Below, piece by piece: positions 38,488 through 53,777 of a stretch of 64,000 nucleotides of DNA. This DNA comes from Seiridium cupressi (Eukaryota > Ascomycota > Sordariomycetes > Amphisphaeriales > Sporocadaceae): positions 1 through 64,000 of the forward strand of contig JARVKI010000020.1 of NCBI GenBank assembly GCA_036674765.1, read 5' to 3'. Both the position numbers and the translations under genes were made by a program. Numbering within the stretch: the first letter of the stretch is position 1; each line of letters starts with the position of its first letter. Below the pieces are notes generated by a model. The model was not told where the DNA came from and did not search any database. It saw only the letters and a list, made by a program, of their open reading frames with translations.

Positions 38488-39108
38488 CTATAACTTCATA
38501 GCATCGGCCTCCCGGATCGCCTTGACAGCCTCCTCCCAGCCCTCGTATCCCACCTGCTTGCCGCCGAATTGTATCAAGTTCTTCTTATACGGATGCGCGT
38601 CGCCCTCGAAAGCCTTGAGCCTTGCCAGCCTCTTATCCCTGAGTCTGTTCTTCGGCAACATGCCGCTGACCGCCTTTCGCAGAACCTCGGAACCACCAAA
38701 CTTGTCCATCAACACGTCCATGGTGACGCTCTTCAGCGAACCTGGCCGCGTGTTGTGCCTGTAGTAGGTCTTTTGCCACTTCTTGTTGCCGGTGGTGTAC
38801 AGAGCGGCGCAGTTGGTCACAACGACATAATCACCGCAGTCAGTCGACGGATCCCATGTCGGCTTGTGCTTGCCCATGAGGATCGTGGCTATTCTCGAAG
38901 CAAGACGGCCCAGCGAGGGTGGTGTGATGTCTGGTTGTGTGGAAAGGGTGGGATGCGGCTTCGAGGCGGATATATGGTGCCATACGCGGGAATATGAGAG
39001 CTTCGTCTGTAGATGAGGTTAGACAACAGGGGCTTCAGTTCGTGGCGCGAAGACGGAGCTTGGTGATTGCTGGAAAGGGGAGCTTACCAGCCCAATGGTT
39101 TGCGACAT
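38488..39108 (-). CDS. MRPL23: Mitochondrial large-subunit ribosomal protein uL13m
   Basis: Exons 39108-39088 (21 nt, MSQTIGL) and 39006-38488, joined over an 81-bp intron (GTAAGC...ACAG), give 179 residues. The protein follows the L13 pattern: SYSRVWHHISA, LGRLASRIATILMGKHKPTWDPSTDCGDYVVVTNC, KKWQKTYYRHNTRPGSLK and VSGMLPKNRLRDKRLARLK. In yeast the mitochondrial L13 is Mrpl23. It is part of the mitochondrial 54S subunit. The N-terminus is short and only mildly basic, as in other fungal members. The gene is divergent from CCS1, with 397 bp between the start codons. Confidence 0.95.
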
Positions 39109-39505
39109 GGCGACGGTTTGGGACGTGGTCCCTAGACGAGAGGGTGCAGCGAGATATTTACGGTGCTTGTCTGGGGCAATTGACCGGAGTAAGCCCTCAG
39201 CACAACAGTTGGTGGTGGCCTCGTCGTGGGAAAATGGTCACGCTATGCAGGTTGACCTCGAGGTTCGGGATGCGCGATCCCCAAATTTTCGATAGGAGCG
39301 GAATCACGTGCCGATAGCGCGGACAGCTACATTACAAAAGCGGCTTCCCCCGCCGAGTGCGGAACGCCGGTCGAAGATGGAGGTGGGCGATTTCAAAGCA
39401 AGCGACAACTGTCCCATCTGATTGGAATTTCGGGTCGTACTGTAGGTGTAAAAAGAGAAGTCTCCCTCTTAGTCCGTTATCCTTTTATATCTTGTGAAAT
39501 TGATT
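39109..39505. promoter_or_regulatory. Divergent promoter between uL13m and CCS1
   Basis: 397 bp between two start codons pointing away from each other. No coding signal. The shared-promoter role is inferred from layout. Confidence 0.5.
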
Positions 39506-40774
39506 ATGCTGAGATATTTCCACAATATCTCATATCGTTCCTTTGCTGCGACAACCGGCTCTGTATCTATTGCTTTGCTCACTGCGTCATACTTTCACCA
39601 GCTGCACCGGGACTATCACAAGCGGGATTCTCTACAGCCTGCAGCCAACATGACTGTTGACAGGAAAGTCAAGACGCCCTTCCAGGTTTGTCAACCTCGT
39701 CTACTGTGGCATTCCTATCTCGGGCCCAGAAGTCTCTCGGGAAGTCTTCGCAAGCAGTAAGGCTGATCAAACACCCAATATCAGACGCTTTTTGCGGTTC
39801 ATATGACATGTGACTCCTGCGTCAAGTCCGTTTCAGAGGCACTTTACGGCCTCGAGGGTATCGCCAAGGTCGATGCAAACCTGAATGACCAGCTAGTGGC
39901 CGTCGAAGGAACCGGTAAGATTCCTCTGTTTCGGAACCCAGTGACACGGTATCGAGTCGAATGGAACGACTAACAGGAGAATTGCAATATTTCAGCTGCA
40001 CCGTCAGCAATTGTAAGCGCAATCGAGGCGACTGGAAGAGACGCCATTCTGCGAGGGTCAGGCACATCAGACAGTAAGTTCAAAGTCTTGTGATCTTGTC
40101 ATCATCTTTGGTAGTAGTCCCCCTGTTTCAGGGCCAATCCTCCGAAAAACAACGATGAGAAACACAGACCTCTCAACCAGGTCTACGTATAACAGAGTTT
40201 AGCCCCTGACACGGATGCAGGCGCTGCAGTATGTATCTTGGAGACATATCACGAGAAGGCTAGCGAGGCAGCTGCACCCGCACTCCTGACGGAGGGGGAA
40301 GGTGGATTCTGGAAACAACGCGAAGTACGTGGTCTAGCACGACTGGTGCAAGTATCACCAGAAACGACTTTGGTGGATATCACGATGCGTGGGGTCGACC
40401 CGGGCAGATACCAAGCATCCATCCGAGAGTATGGAAACCTGAAGGACGGCGCAGTATCTGCCGGGCCCGTCTGGGCAAGCGAGAATGGACCAACGCCGCC
40501 TCGGGGCTTACTTGGATCGGTGGATATCGGTCAGAACGGCAGAGGCTCTATGTTCGTGGATCATCCCTTTCAGGTGTGGGAGATTATTGGGCATGCCATG
40601 GTGGTCCATAAAGAGGAAGATGCCAACCGTCCGCTCAGGAACGATGAGAATACCGTCGTGGGCGTTATTGCAAGGAGCGCTGGCATGTGGGACAATGACA
40701 AAACCGTATGCTCATGCACGGGTAAGACGCTATGGGAAGAGCGCAAAGACGAAGTCCAGAAGGGCATGATTTGA
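39506..40774 (+). CDS. CCS1: Copper chaperone for Cu,Zn superoxide dismutase
   Basis: Exons 39506-39685, 39785-39914, 39996-40073 and 40221-40774 keep frame at every GT-AG junction: 313 residues from the first ATG, 265 from the ATG at 39650. Domain I is a heavy-metal-associated fold with the copper motif MTCDSC. Domain II is SOD-like (GVDPGRYQASIREYG, GLLGSVDIGQNG, VWEIIGHAMVVHKEEDANRP). Domain III has the CxC motif in TVCSCTGKTLWEERK. CCS hands Cu(I) to SOD1 and forms its disulfide, in cytosol and mitochondrial intermembrane space. The 48 residues before the usual start (MLRYFHNISYRSFAATTGS then a hydrophobic stretch) look like a mitochondrial presequence. Two starts may give two locations. 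Confidence 0.93.
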
Positions 40775-43700
40775 CCGGTTGATCACGAGTCCGTATAATC
40801 TGGGCAGGCTTGGATTGGCTCGACGTAGGAAATATATATAGGTTCCTTATACAGTATCACAGACACCATCGGAAACTATGAATAAAGCATTGAGAATGTC
40901 CGTATTTTTTCTTTCTTTTCAACCTGACGATCGTCCTATACCACACTCTTTCCAAGACTCCATGTTTACAAAGCTCAACGATTAAGTAAATCAGGATGAT
41001 TACATACCAAGCATGAGTAAGTTAGACAGCAACGACTATCCTCTCCTTTACTCACCCAAAATTGGAAGCGTTCCCGAAAGACCATTCGTTATTCGACACC
41101 ATAACAGCCCTGACTTCTCTTACGAATGACGCCTGCTGCTTTTCGTAGACGAGGCCTCGGCATTCCTACGAGAAAAGTCGGAGAGGATCAGCGGACCTGG
41201 GTGAAGGGCGGCATGGTATAGCCTAGCCTGGCACCACTGTGGTGTGATTCCAAGCAATCCTCGGACGAGAAGGGTGCTTGAATAGTCTTATATGTACGCA
41301 CATCGCTCAGTTCTCAGCCTTGGGAGAAATTACCTTTGGTTACTTCGCTCTGTCCTACCTAGGCTTCCATGCAAGAATCAGGCCATTTCCTCGTGGTGAT
41401 GTGCTGCGATGCGACGCACCTTGGGCAGGGTCAGGGCAAGAGGTGAACAGACCAAGGTGGCAGGGGTGGGGGTCGGCCGACCAATGCGTATGTACGTTGT
41501 AGACGGCTGGCGGCTGGCCAATTCAACCGCTTGTTTCGGCCGCCATGTCGCACCGATAAGATCACCTAAGGTTAGACACTTATGCGGCGAGGGCGGTTGA
41601 CAACGAGTTGCATGATCCTGAACGGGCGCATGCTCTGAGTACATGTGTACTTGGTGACAGCTCTATTGCACAGGCTGCGCACGCACTTAAGCATGCAATG
41701 CAACGTCTTGACACTTGCAGCGACGCACAAGGCGCATTACTATGTACCTACCTATAGACAATCCTAGCCCTACTATAGCCCCCAACAACCCAATTGGAGA
41801 ATGTGGGTAGGTTCATAATATACTCGACACACGACAAAAAGCTTGGTCTCGAGCCTAAATCCATTGGCATACTTCCAAAACAGAAACAGGTACGAATGGT
41901 AGTCATCCGAACCCACCACCTCTGTTTCCATATTCGAAGGAACAGCGATAACGAGATTGTCGGATCAATCGACCAAGCCGAGCGAAAGGCAGGTAGACTC
42001 GAAACATCTCTGACAGGACCCACCAAATGGCGACCGGAAGCTCTGGGAGGCGCGTGGCAGGAGCGCACATGAGACGATAGAACCCAACGGCGGATGATGC
42101 CGAGAAACTACCTGATCGTAGGTGGTAATGGACCCCCCAACTCGGTACGTGACAACGGCCGCTATAGACGGAGGAGATACCATAAACACCGGACTGTCGT
42201 ATGTGGTGTCACAAAAACAAAGCTTCAGATCGTGAAATCCCCCGTGCTTTTGCTGCAGAAAAGCTGCCAGATGCCGTCAGTGGCGTAGACAGCGCAGCAT
42301 GGGTACCTTAGATGAGAAGATTCATCAAGACCTCAGATTTCTATTTCCGAAACGCATAGTCAGTCCTTGCGCTTGTATTCCCAGAGGCCGTTGTACTTTC
42401 TCGGAAAGGGCCGACTAGCGCAGTACATTCTGGAAGAAGTCGAATTTGAGATTGCGGCAGGATTCATCGACGGTAGGGATTCTCGAAGATCAGACGTCGG
42501 ACTATACCCTTTGTGTCATCAGTAATTCTGTGCTCGTGCCGTAGACTCATCCAGAGTATTGGGTCGGGACGCTACTGCAAATTGGTTGAGACCTGGTCAG
42601 TGCAAAGATGCGACTCTTTGAACCAGTTCACTCCCACGGAAACGGGCAGCTACATCAAATTGGTACTTGACCGTGGTCACATACTCCTAGAACAGCAGCT
42701 ACATATGAGGAAACTGTCCGGATTGTGAGGCTGGATGACGTCGATTGTCACTGTTCAAGGAAAATGCATGTACAGATCCGTGGGGTCAATAGAAGCCCCC
42801 ACTCCTCCAATGGAAAACTCTCAAACGGACCCAAGACAAGCGAGTTTCGCAGGACGGTTTCGGGATCCAAGCTGAAGTAAAAGAGCCTTGGCTAACTACG
42901 TAAGGATGCTTGCAGGAACATCCCCTCTGACAATCCTGGTTGCAGCAAACTGCCGAGTTGGTGGTTGCGTGACAACAGTCCTCAGCCTCAACGCCCTGCA
43001 AGGACACAGGAAGAAGTGTGATCGGACGACGTTGGCATTGGCATGGAGCGATCGTGAACTAACGGCGCGCACGAGCGGAGTTGATCTACAGGAGCTCCAG
43101 AAGAACATACAAGTCTACGTGGCCATGTGTGCTGGCACGTATTGCATGAATGCCCAGTATAATCGGTACTGCGGCACTCAGGCAATCGGGAGAGCCCAGT
43201 GACGGTCGCATTCAGCTGTTCAGGACAGATTGCAAATTTCAACAGCGGATGGTTCAGCCATTGAAGCAGTAAGAGGTCGTGATATCAGGTCGCCGCAGCC
43301 ATGTTCTGCCTTTCTCGGCGCTTAATCGCTTTATTTGCAGTGGTTAGTGAAAGTCATAGATAGAATGGCTATGATGGGCTTGTTGAGACTGGCTTTTCTC
43401 AATCTCCAGAGTATCAGGAGATTCAGAGTCATATGGTGCAAGGCAATTAGACCTATCTAGGATTGTATAGAACGATATGGGAGATGGGTGGTCCGATATC
43501 AAAAGGCTTTCGCGTGGAGAAGACGTGGCCCAAGAATTGTGAAGTCGTCGATGGCAGGAAAGATTCGCGGTCTTCTTGGAAGGACGGTGTGCACTTTACG
43601 CGCCCAGGCGAGTTTTAGCTGCCAATGGCACGTTGGAAAGGGCCAATGTTATCCGTCCATATGCCGCGTCAAAACCCCACACCCAATCATCGGCTACCCA

Positions 43701-45336
43701 AGCGACTTAGCTCAAGCACCTGGAACACTTGCTGCTTGAAGCTTGCAGGGTCTGATTCGTGTCAACCTGAAGTTGCGAATTTGGCTATGGGAAGAGCGGG
43801 CACATCCAAGATGCGCTATATGGCAATGGCATTCATCTTGTCGTCTTCATTTCACGGACCCGTGCATCACGCCAGGAAGAGACGAGTAAAGTTGCCTCCT
43901 CACGAGAGTCACATCCGGGAGCAGTCTTGGAAGCTAATGGGGCCGGCCGGCCAACAAGGTCGTTGGCTGTGCAGTATTGCAGTTCATCCATAGGCACATC
44001 TTGGCCAGATATGGGAATCCATCAGCCTGTGTCTGATACAAACAGATCGGCCTCCCCTCAAACCGCTGATATCATTGGCGTTTTGTGGTCATAGCACCGT
44101 GACCCATCGATTCCGTGTAAAGCCGGCCACTGCAAACACTCTAAAGACATCTGTCTACCTAGGTAGTGCTAGGGAAGAGCCCAATCCTGTCGCCGGCGAG
44201 AATCATCACTTTGCACTGCAATAAAAGCCGCTCCAAGTGGCCCGTGGGATGGACGATGTCGTCGTTCACCAACTATAGTCCATCCTAAGCGCCAGCCACA
44301 AATCCTGCCCTCACAAGACAAGTCGATAGTTGAAATGGCTGAAGGTAGGTAGGCCAAGCTTCCACCCTGGCCCCTGCAAATTCACCCACGTCCCTTGCGC
44401 GGCGAGCGCACAGGTGCGAGCATCGTTTGGCTTGTGAGTCCCTCCTACCCCGTCCCCACTCCCTGGCAGGCGATTAGCTAACTGGGCCCCGGTAGGCGAC
44501 CGCATACTGCATGATATACGCCGCAGGTCCCAGCCCTCGACCAGATTTGCCCGACTTCTCCGTCTGAAGGCCAAGCATTCCCGGGCGAGCTATCGACTCT
44601 TTTTAGTGAGCCGCTTGAGGCACTCCCCAACTCTGTCCACTCTCCGCCCCTCTGCAAGCGCTGGCCCGTTCTGCATCCACTCACTTTTATTGCCATCTCC
44701 TCAGCCGAAGCTGCACGTATTCCGATCTCATCACTACACTAACTCAGTCTGTCCTTTCCGTTGCGCAATCTGATCATCTGGATGAGCACTACGTGACTTC
44801 GAGAACGAGTCTATCCATTATCCCGGCCGGCAAATACACCTGGACCCTCGTGGCTTTTGTGTCTGCATCTACCTGACATACATATCGCACCCCGAGCCCT
44901 CCCAGACTCCTGGGTTCGCAAGCGCGCGATCTCTATCCGAACCAACAACCCAATCCTCTGGGCCCTTTTCGGACCTGCGTCGACCGTCAGTCGCCTCGCC
45001 AACAACCAATGCGCAGAATTCAATTGCATTCATATTGAGTACGAGAGCCTCGATTTGCTTCTCACATTGAGCCCAAGATCTCATCCGGACTACCAAGCAA
45101 GCCAAGGCAAGAGCGGGGAAATCTAGCTGGACCACCGGCGCACAGCTCGAAGGCTACAAAGGGGACTTTTAAAACCTGGCCCCTCTCTCTTAACCGCCAA
45201 CGAAGTGGGCTGTTCTCGCTGCATCAAATATAGGACGACATCGTGGGAATCGACGGTCGCAGGGCGGCTTCAAGCCTACTTGTTCTCCATTCTTCGATAA
45301 CGACAAATCGTCATCGTCGCATGTACTTGGGACATA
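40775..45336. other. Gene-free stretch upstream of noxR
   Basis: About 4.6 kb without a supportable exon. The part nearest 45336 is a pyrimidine-rich leader from about 44600. CTACCTAGG-type words occur at about 41356 and 44157. No domain signal was found in the short frames. Confidence 0.5.
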
Positions 45337-47113
45337 ATGTCTTTGAAACAGGTAAGAATCACTTTCACTCTTTTGCCATGAGCAGCGGGGCCTAACTGTT
45401 GTATAGGAAATAGAAAACTGGGTGTCGGCCCTTGGCCACTACGATAACAATGAATTCGATGAGGCCCTCAAGGATTTTGAAAACATTGCCGACACCTCCA
45501 AGATCCTGTTCAACATGGGAGTGATTCACGCAACGCTAGGTGAACATGAAAAGGCCGTAAGTACACCGAAACTCTCGATCTGCGTACGCGGTGCACTTAC
45601 ACATCGTTTAGGTCGAAGCGTATCAGCGAGCCATTAAATTGGATCAATATTTGGCAGTAGCCTACTTCCAAGAGGGAGTATCGAATTTCTTGCTGGGCGA
45701 TTTCGAAGAGGCATTGGCCAATTTCAACGACACGCTATTATATCTGAGGGGCAATACCATGATCGACTACGCGCAACTGGGACTGCTGTTCAAATTATAC
45801 TCCTGTGAGGTCCTATTCAATCGAGGCCTGTGCTACATCTACTTGCAGCAAAAAGATGCTGGTCTACAAGATCTGCAGTATGCAGTGAAGGAGAAGGTCG
45901 TCGAGGATCACAATGTCATTGATGAAGCCATCAGAGAGGAGGCAGAGGTAAGCAGAGCATGCCAACTGTAAGAACTATAATAATGACTTTACCAAGGGCT
46001 ACACGGTTTTCTCGATTCCAGTCGGGGTCGTCTACAGGCCCAATGAGGCCAAGGTGCGGAATTTGAAGACGAAAGACTACCTGGGCAAGGCCCGCCTGGT
46101 AGCGGCTTCAGACCGTTCGAATGCGTTCACTGGTTTCGCTGGCTCGGAGATCAAGAACGCGGGTAGGGCAAGCAATGACAAGGATGATCGTCCGACGGAC
46201 AACATCTCTTTCGCTGCCACGAACCTAGTGAAGCCTGGTCTACAAAGCCGGCGGCAGCAATCCGAACCTCCAAATGGCCGAAATGCATTCCCGCCAACCC
46301 CGCCACCAGAGAACGATAAGCCTCCTCAAATGAGTCGTGGCGCGTCTGTACGAAATGGTCCGAAACCGATGCCCGCGAAGCTCAACATTGAACCACCCCG
46401 GTCAAATAGTTACACGAAGACGAGCTCGCCGCAGAGTGGCCCTAGTGAAAGGAGAGGGCCCTCACGAGCTGCATCGGAGGCACGATCTCCGCCTCAGCGT
46501 GGATACTCCCAGCGAGATCAGGGCAGACCCCAGCAGTCCAGGCAGCCTCGGGAGGACGAAAGCTATCCCGACGATGTCTATGATTTGTATAATGGAGGCG
46601 GGGACTCGAGGAGCAGTCGGCAGCCCCCGCGCCGAAACCAGCAACGTTATATTGAAGAGGAGTTCGAGGGGAGTGACTACGACTCGTTTGACGAGGGCGA
46701 ATTCGAGATGGTATCAAATCGGAGACAAGGCCCCGGGTCGGTATCAAGCTCATCAAGAGGCCAGTCGAGGCGGCCTGAAGTCCGTAAGGTTCGAGTCAAG
46801 GTACATGCTGAGGATGTCCGCTACATCATGGTCGGAGCTGCCGTGGAATTCCCTGATCTAGTCGACCGCATACGTGAGAAGTTTGGTCTACGCAGGCGGT
46901 TCAAGATCAAAGTTCGTGATGAAGATTCGCCCTCGGACATGATCACCATGGGAGATCAAGATGACCTTGACATGGTCATGATGAGTGTGAAGCAGTTGGC
47001 CCGGAAGCAAAGACAAGACATTGGCAAGATGGAGGTAAGTCTCCTCGGATCTGACCCTAAGACATGAGGTATTGGCTAACACGGTGTTTCAGATATGGGT
47101 CCAAGAAGTCTAG
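45337..47113 (+). CDS. noxR: NoxR, p67phox-like NADPH oxidase regulator
   Basis: Exons 45337-45351, 45407-45556, 45612-45947, 45997-47034 and 47093-47113 encode 519 residues. All introns are phase 0, GT-AG and 49-58 bp. The first exon codes five residues (MSLKQ) and the last six (IWVQEV). Residues about 6-165 form four TPR-like repeats (YDNNEFDEALKDFENI, GEHEKAVEAYQRAIKLDQY, GDFEEALANFNDTLLYLRG), the Rac-binding region of p67phox proteins. The middle is Pro/Ser/Arg-rich. A PB1 domain (VRKVRVKVHAEDVRYIMVG ... DQDDLDMVMM) fills residues about 428-519. In moulds NoxR activates NoxA/NoxB with RacA and governs hyphal growth, fruiting bodies and infection structures. The PB1 domain can bind Cdc24 or Bem1. 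Confidence 0.95.
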
Positions 47114-48386
47114 ACGTTTTCTACTTTGTTTGGCAGCCCCTTTACATATAACGATACCCAGCAAGACACAATACGAAGTAATGACCAACGAAGCCTTCAG
47201 CTTCAACACATATGCATCTCTATCCACCACTTCTTAGCCCATTCTATGTCCGCTGAATACATATTCTGCAATCTTTTGCCCCACTGCCCACAACTGCAAC
47301 GAGCGGCTTCCTCCCAAAGTATTTCGAAACGAAACCTGCCACGCTTCATTTCACAACATCTAGCCATAGCAGGGCTGGTCGTTAGACGAGAAGCTCCAGC
47401 CTGGAATGAGTAGAGAGACATTTGCTGCACCGCTTTCCGAATATTGGTTTATGTTGTGAATTTCGAGGGAATGGGTCAAGTGCCATGATCTGAGCCAAGA
47501 GTTCACATTGGTTAAAATATTATTTCATTTATGTATTGTCTTGTTTTATGTACTGGCGTTAGGGATGAGTACATCGATATGGCATAATACCGAGGCCGAA
47601 GGCATCTCGACAAGATAAGGGTTCAGGACTGATATTCTGGAGTTCTGTCGGTATAATTTTCAAGATAAAAGCGCACGTGGCTTGCCAGAACGGAGAAGTG
47701 CGTCTTCACTGGCGTTGTCATAATTGTATGAGAAGCGGTTGCATTCAAAAAATCGAGCGTCCAAGTTCTTGTATTGTGATGACAAATGAGACACGCAGCG
47801 CCTGTTGCAGACGTCCGCCGAAGTTCCTCTGCACCAGACAGGCAGGCCCTTCGTAGGCTGCTCCAACAACATGTTTGTGGTCCCATCAGCTCTCGAGCAG
47901 ACGATACCGGATATGAGAACGGCATTCACCGGCACAACGACATCAGTATGCACTTTTAGCTGACACAGCGGATCTTGCAGCAAATACCGTTGGCATACTG
48001 TAAAGATTCTGGCACAATAGTTGATTATATCGTAACGAGCACAAGAAGTCTTTCTAAAGTGACCTACGTATGGAATACATCCGCAATCAGCCCCACACCC
48101 CCGCTTTCATAATTCGCGCCATAAGTTAGTAGACTAAACCGATGAAATCTTCATCCTTCGCGAATGTATTGTGACTGGTTCTCGCCAAATACTCAATTAC
48201 CAGAGAAGTCACCGACATAAGTCGAGAACAGATCTTTGTTGTCCATGTTGGGATATTACATCATCGCCGCTCTTCTTTGAGGATTTTTGTCTCCTGCATT
48301 CTTATCATTGGCCACTCAAATCCTATTGGTCAATATACCGAGCTGTTGCCTCTGAGCCTCGAAAGAGACCCAGACGTAGGAACAGG
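47114..48386. other. Intergenic region, noxR to THI20
   Basis: 1.3 kb with no coding signal. I looked for a TPP riboswitch before THI20 and saw no thi-box core. Confidence 0.5.
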
Positions 48387-50345
48387 ATGAGTGCGGTGCC
48401 TGTTGTACAGAATGGTGCTCAGGGTCTGGGTCGCCAGATTCAGGGGAAAGTGCTGGTGATCGCCGGATCGGATAGCTCAGGGGGAGCGTATGTATTATCC
48501 AAGCTGCAACTCCAAATGTAGCATTATAGGCGAAAATTAGCAGGCTAATTTCACCTTTTTATTCTAGAGGGCTGGAAGCAGACCAAAAGGCTATTGCGGC
48601 CCATGGTTGCTATGCTATGACCACCACCACCGCTCTCACAGCTCAGAACACGACAGGGGTGACTGATATTCACCATGTGCCACCTGAGTTCGTGCGGAAG
48701 CAGATCGATGCCGTTTTTAAAGACATCACTCCAGACGTTGTAAAGTCTGGTGAGATATAACAGTAACCTGAATGAATATCCGGGGTCGTTAATGATATCC
48801 TAGGCATGTTGGCATCTGCCCCCACTATTGAGATGTTAGCGAAAGCATTCAAGGATTATGGAGTGAAGAAGCTGATTCTTGATCCTGTATGGCATCTCGT
48901 GTTCTATTTTGTTTTGTTCAATTCAGATCTGGCACTAACACGGAGACCAGGTCATGGTAGCAACAACGGGTGCTGTCCTGCTCCCCCCGGAAGCCGTCAA
49001 GGACATTAGGACATTGCTGCTACCTCAAACTTTCATGGTCACACCAAACATTCCAGAAGCTAAACTGCTACTTTCCGACGCTGGCAACAAGTCCCTTGAA
49101 ATCAACACAGTTGACGACCTCGAAAATCTGGCGCGAGAGACACAAAAGCTCGGGCCTGAGTGGGTTCTCATCAAAGGTGGTCATGTGCCATTTAAGAAAG
49201 ACGGAACCATCGCGAAGGCCACTGAGGAGAAAAACTTGATTGTTAATGTGCTGTTCGGAGAGGGCAGAGTCACAAAATTCCAGAGCGCGTACCAAGACTC
49301 GAGGAATACTCATGGAACGGGTTGCTCTTTGGCTTCGGCCATTGCGTCGAACGTCGCAAAGGGACTCTCTCCGGTAGAGGCAGTGCAAGCAGCATCCCGT
49401 TACGTCGAGGCGGGAATACGGACAGCCCCAGGTTTGGGACAGGGCAATGGGCCACTGAACCACTTCCATTCGGTGTATACTTTGCCTTTTACACCGTGAG
49501 TTCTCCAGAATTCTGAATTTTGTAAGGACTTGCTAAATTCTGTATAGTGGACGCTTCCTCGAGTACCTGCTCAGCCGGCCGGATGTTGCGCCAGTATGGC
49601 ACAGGTTTGTGCATCATCCATTTGTGCTAGCCATGGGATCTGGAAAACTGCCTCTTGAGTCGTTCAAGAACTATCTGATACAAGACTATCTATATCTCGT
49701 TCATTTCGCACGAGCAAACGCCTTGGCGTCTTACAAGGCAAAGACCATTGAGGATATAGCTGCAGTTCGTCTCATCCTATTATTCCACCCTCATATCAAC
49801 AAAATCTGACCTCATTTGCAGGGTGCCAGAATTGTGACGCACATCCATACCGAGATGGCATTACACCTAGACTACTGTGCCACTTTCGGGATTCCAAAGG
49901 CCGAAATCGAAGCTACCGAAGAGAAGATTGCCTGCACAGCATACACACGCTACGTGCTCGATATTGGACAGTCTGAGGATTGGATCGGCCTACAAGTGGC
50001 GCTGGCCCCGTGTCTGCTTGGGTACGGGGCTATCGCACAGATGCTTCACGACGACGAGAAGACAGCTCGCGAAGACAACACATACTTCAAGTGGATCCTG
50101 AACTATGTTGCCGAGGATTATGTAGGTGCTGTCAAGACGGGACGAGAGCTTATCGAAAGGCATGCAGTCGAGCAGAGCCCAAGCAGGATCGAGCAGTTGG
50201 TGAAGATCTTTGTGCATGCTACTCAGGTAAGTCTATAGTGAACGCGGCAGAAGGTTGGACCAGGCTTCGCGATGTACGGGAAGTTGAGATGCTGACGCTA
50301 ATGCAGATGGAGATTGGTTTCTGGGAGATGTACCCACACGAGTAG
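48387..50345 (+). CDS. THI20: Bifunctional HMP/HMP-P kinase and TenA-type thiaminase II
   Basis: Seven exons (48387-48487, 48568-48749, 48804-48886, 48951-49495, 49548-49764, 49822-50226, 50307-50345) give 523 residues, the size of yeast Thi20. Residues about 19-300 are a ribokinase-like ThiD domain: VIAGSDSSGGAGLEADQKA at the substrate/nucleotide site, LILDPVMVATTGA, and the anion-hole motif HGTGCSLASAIASN. Residues about 305-523 are TenA, with ALAPCLLGYGAIAQML carrying the expected catalytic Cys. The kinase makes HMP-pyrophosphate for thiamine synthesis; TenA salvages degraded thiamine pyrimidine. Likely cytosolic. The donor after exon 5 (GTTCGT) is weak but needed for frame. Exon 1 was chosen from the ATG directly before the conserved kinase start. 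Confidence 0.94.
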
Positions 50346-51273
50346 CTGGAGACATTGAATGAGCGTCTCTTTTACTTGTAGCCAGAAGGATACATAAATT
50401 ATTGAGAATAATTAAACACGAAGGTTTACTGGGTGTTGGGTTGACTAGACAAACATCAATACAGAGTACATTATATTACCCGACAGTCCTCTCTGGGTTG
50501 ATAAATGTAATGCTTGGGCCATCCCCGACACAGTATTACCTAGCGGTCGATACTACTGTTGTCCTTTCGATCTGTATATTCCTCTCTTACGTCAAAGACG
50601 AAAGGCTAGACGCGTGGCGTGTCGGTCTGCGTTTGCAGCATTGAATGGAACCCAGAACCTGCAGCAATCAGCAATTTGACGTGATGAAAGTAAGGTTCTA
50701 GACTAGTTGGAGGAACGAGCAAAACTCAAGGACCACTAGTCAATCCAAGAGATAACCATGTGCACCCACTATCCTTTAGGCCTGCTCAAAGGCGAGGAAC
50801 GGCTTTGTAGCTTATCGCTATCGAAGGCACGAAATTTCGTTAGGCTGACGATAGCACGCGGTAGAACGCCAGTAGGAATGCAAGGGACTGGTGCACGGGC
50901 CACAAAGACCTGAATAATGGAGCGGACTGTGGAGCGCTTTCTTACAGGCTAGCACCTGCTGAAATAAATTTTTCTCGCCCAACTAGTCCACCCTAGTTGT
51001 TGCCTTCTCGCCTCCAGCAGCCGTCAAAACTTGCATCAACCCAACAACCATCAACCCCCAAATCCTCCTTCTACTCAACCCACTCCGTGTGACCGACCCA
51101 TCTTCACACATCCTCTCATTTTCGCGACGACCAGCTCGCCTTAATTCATCTCATTCCCCCTCGACTTTATCGGAGTCACAATCCTCACAGCTCCGACAGT
51201 CTGCGACATCTGCGCTGAGCGCCTCTGCTAAGCAATCAACACGATTTTTCACAATCCATCCTCGACAAACAAC
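50346..51273. other. Intergenic region, THI20 to DBP2
   Basis: Contains the DBP2 promoter. The last 270 bp before the ATG are C/T-rich and look like a fungal 5' leader. No gene seen. Confidence 0.5.

Positions 51274-53777
<2,504 letters not shown>

Noticed and set aside
44857..45126. 89-codon frame in the noxR leader as an upstream ORF
   Set aside because: It starts with TTG, not ATG, and has no protein-like features.
47114..48386. TPP riboswitch upstream of THI20
   Set aside because: No thi-box core or matching helices seen by eye; a covariance search would decide.
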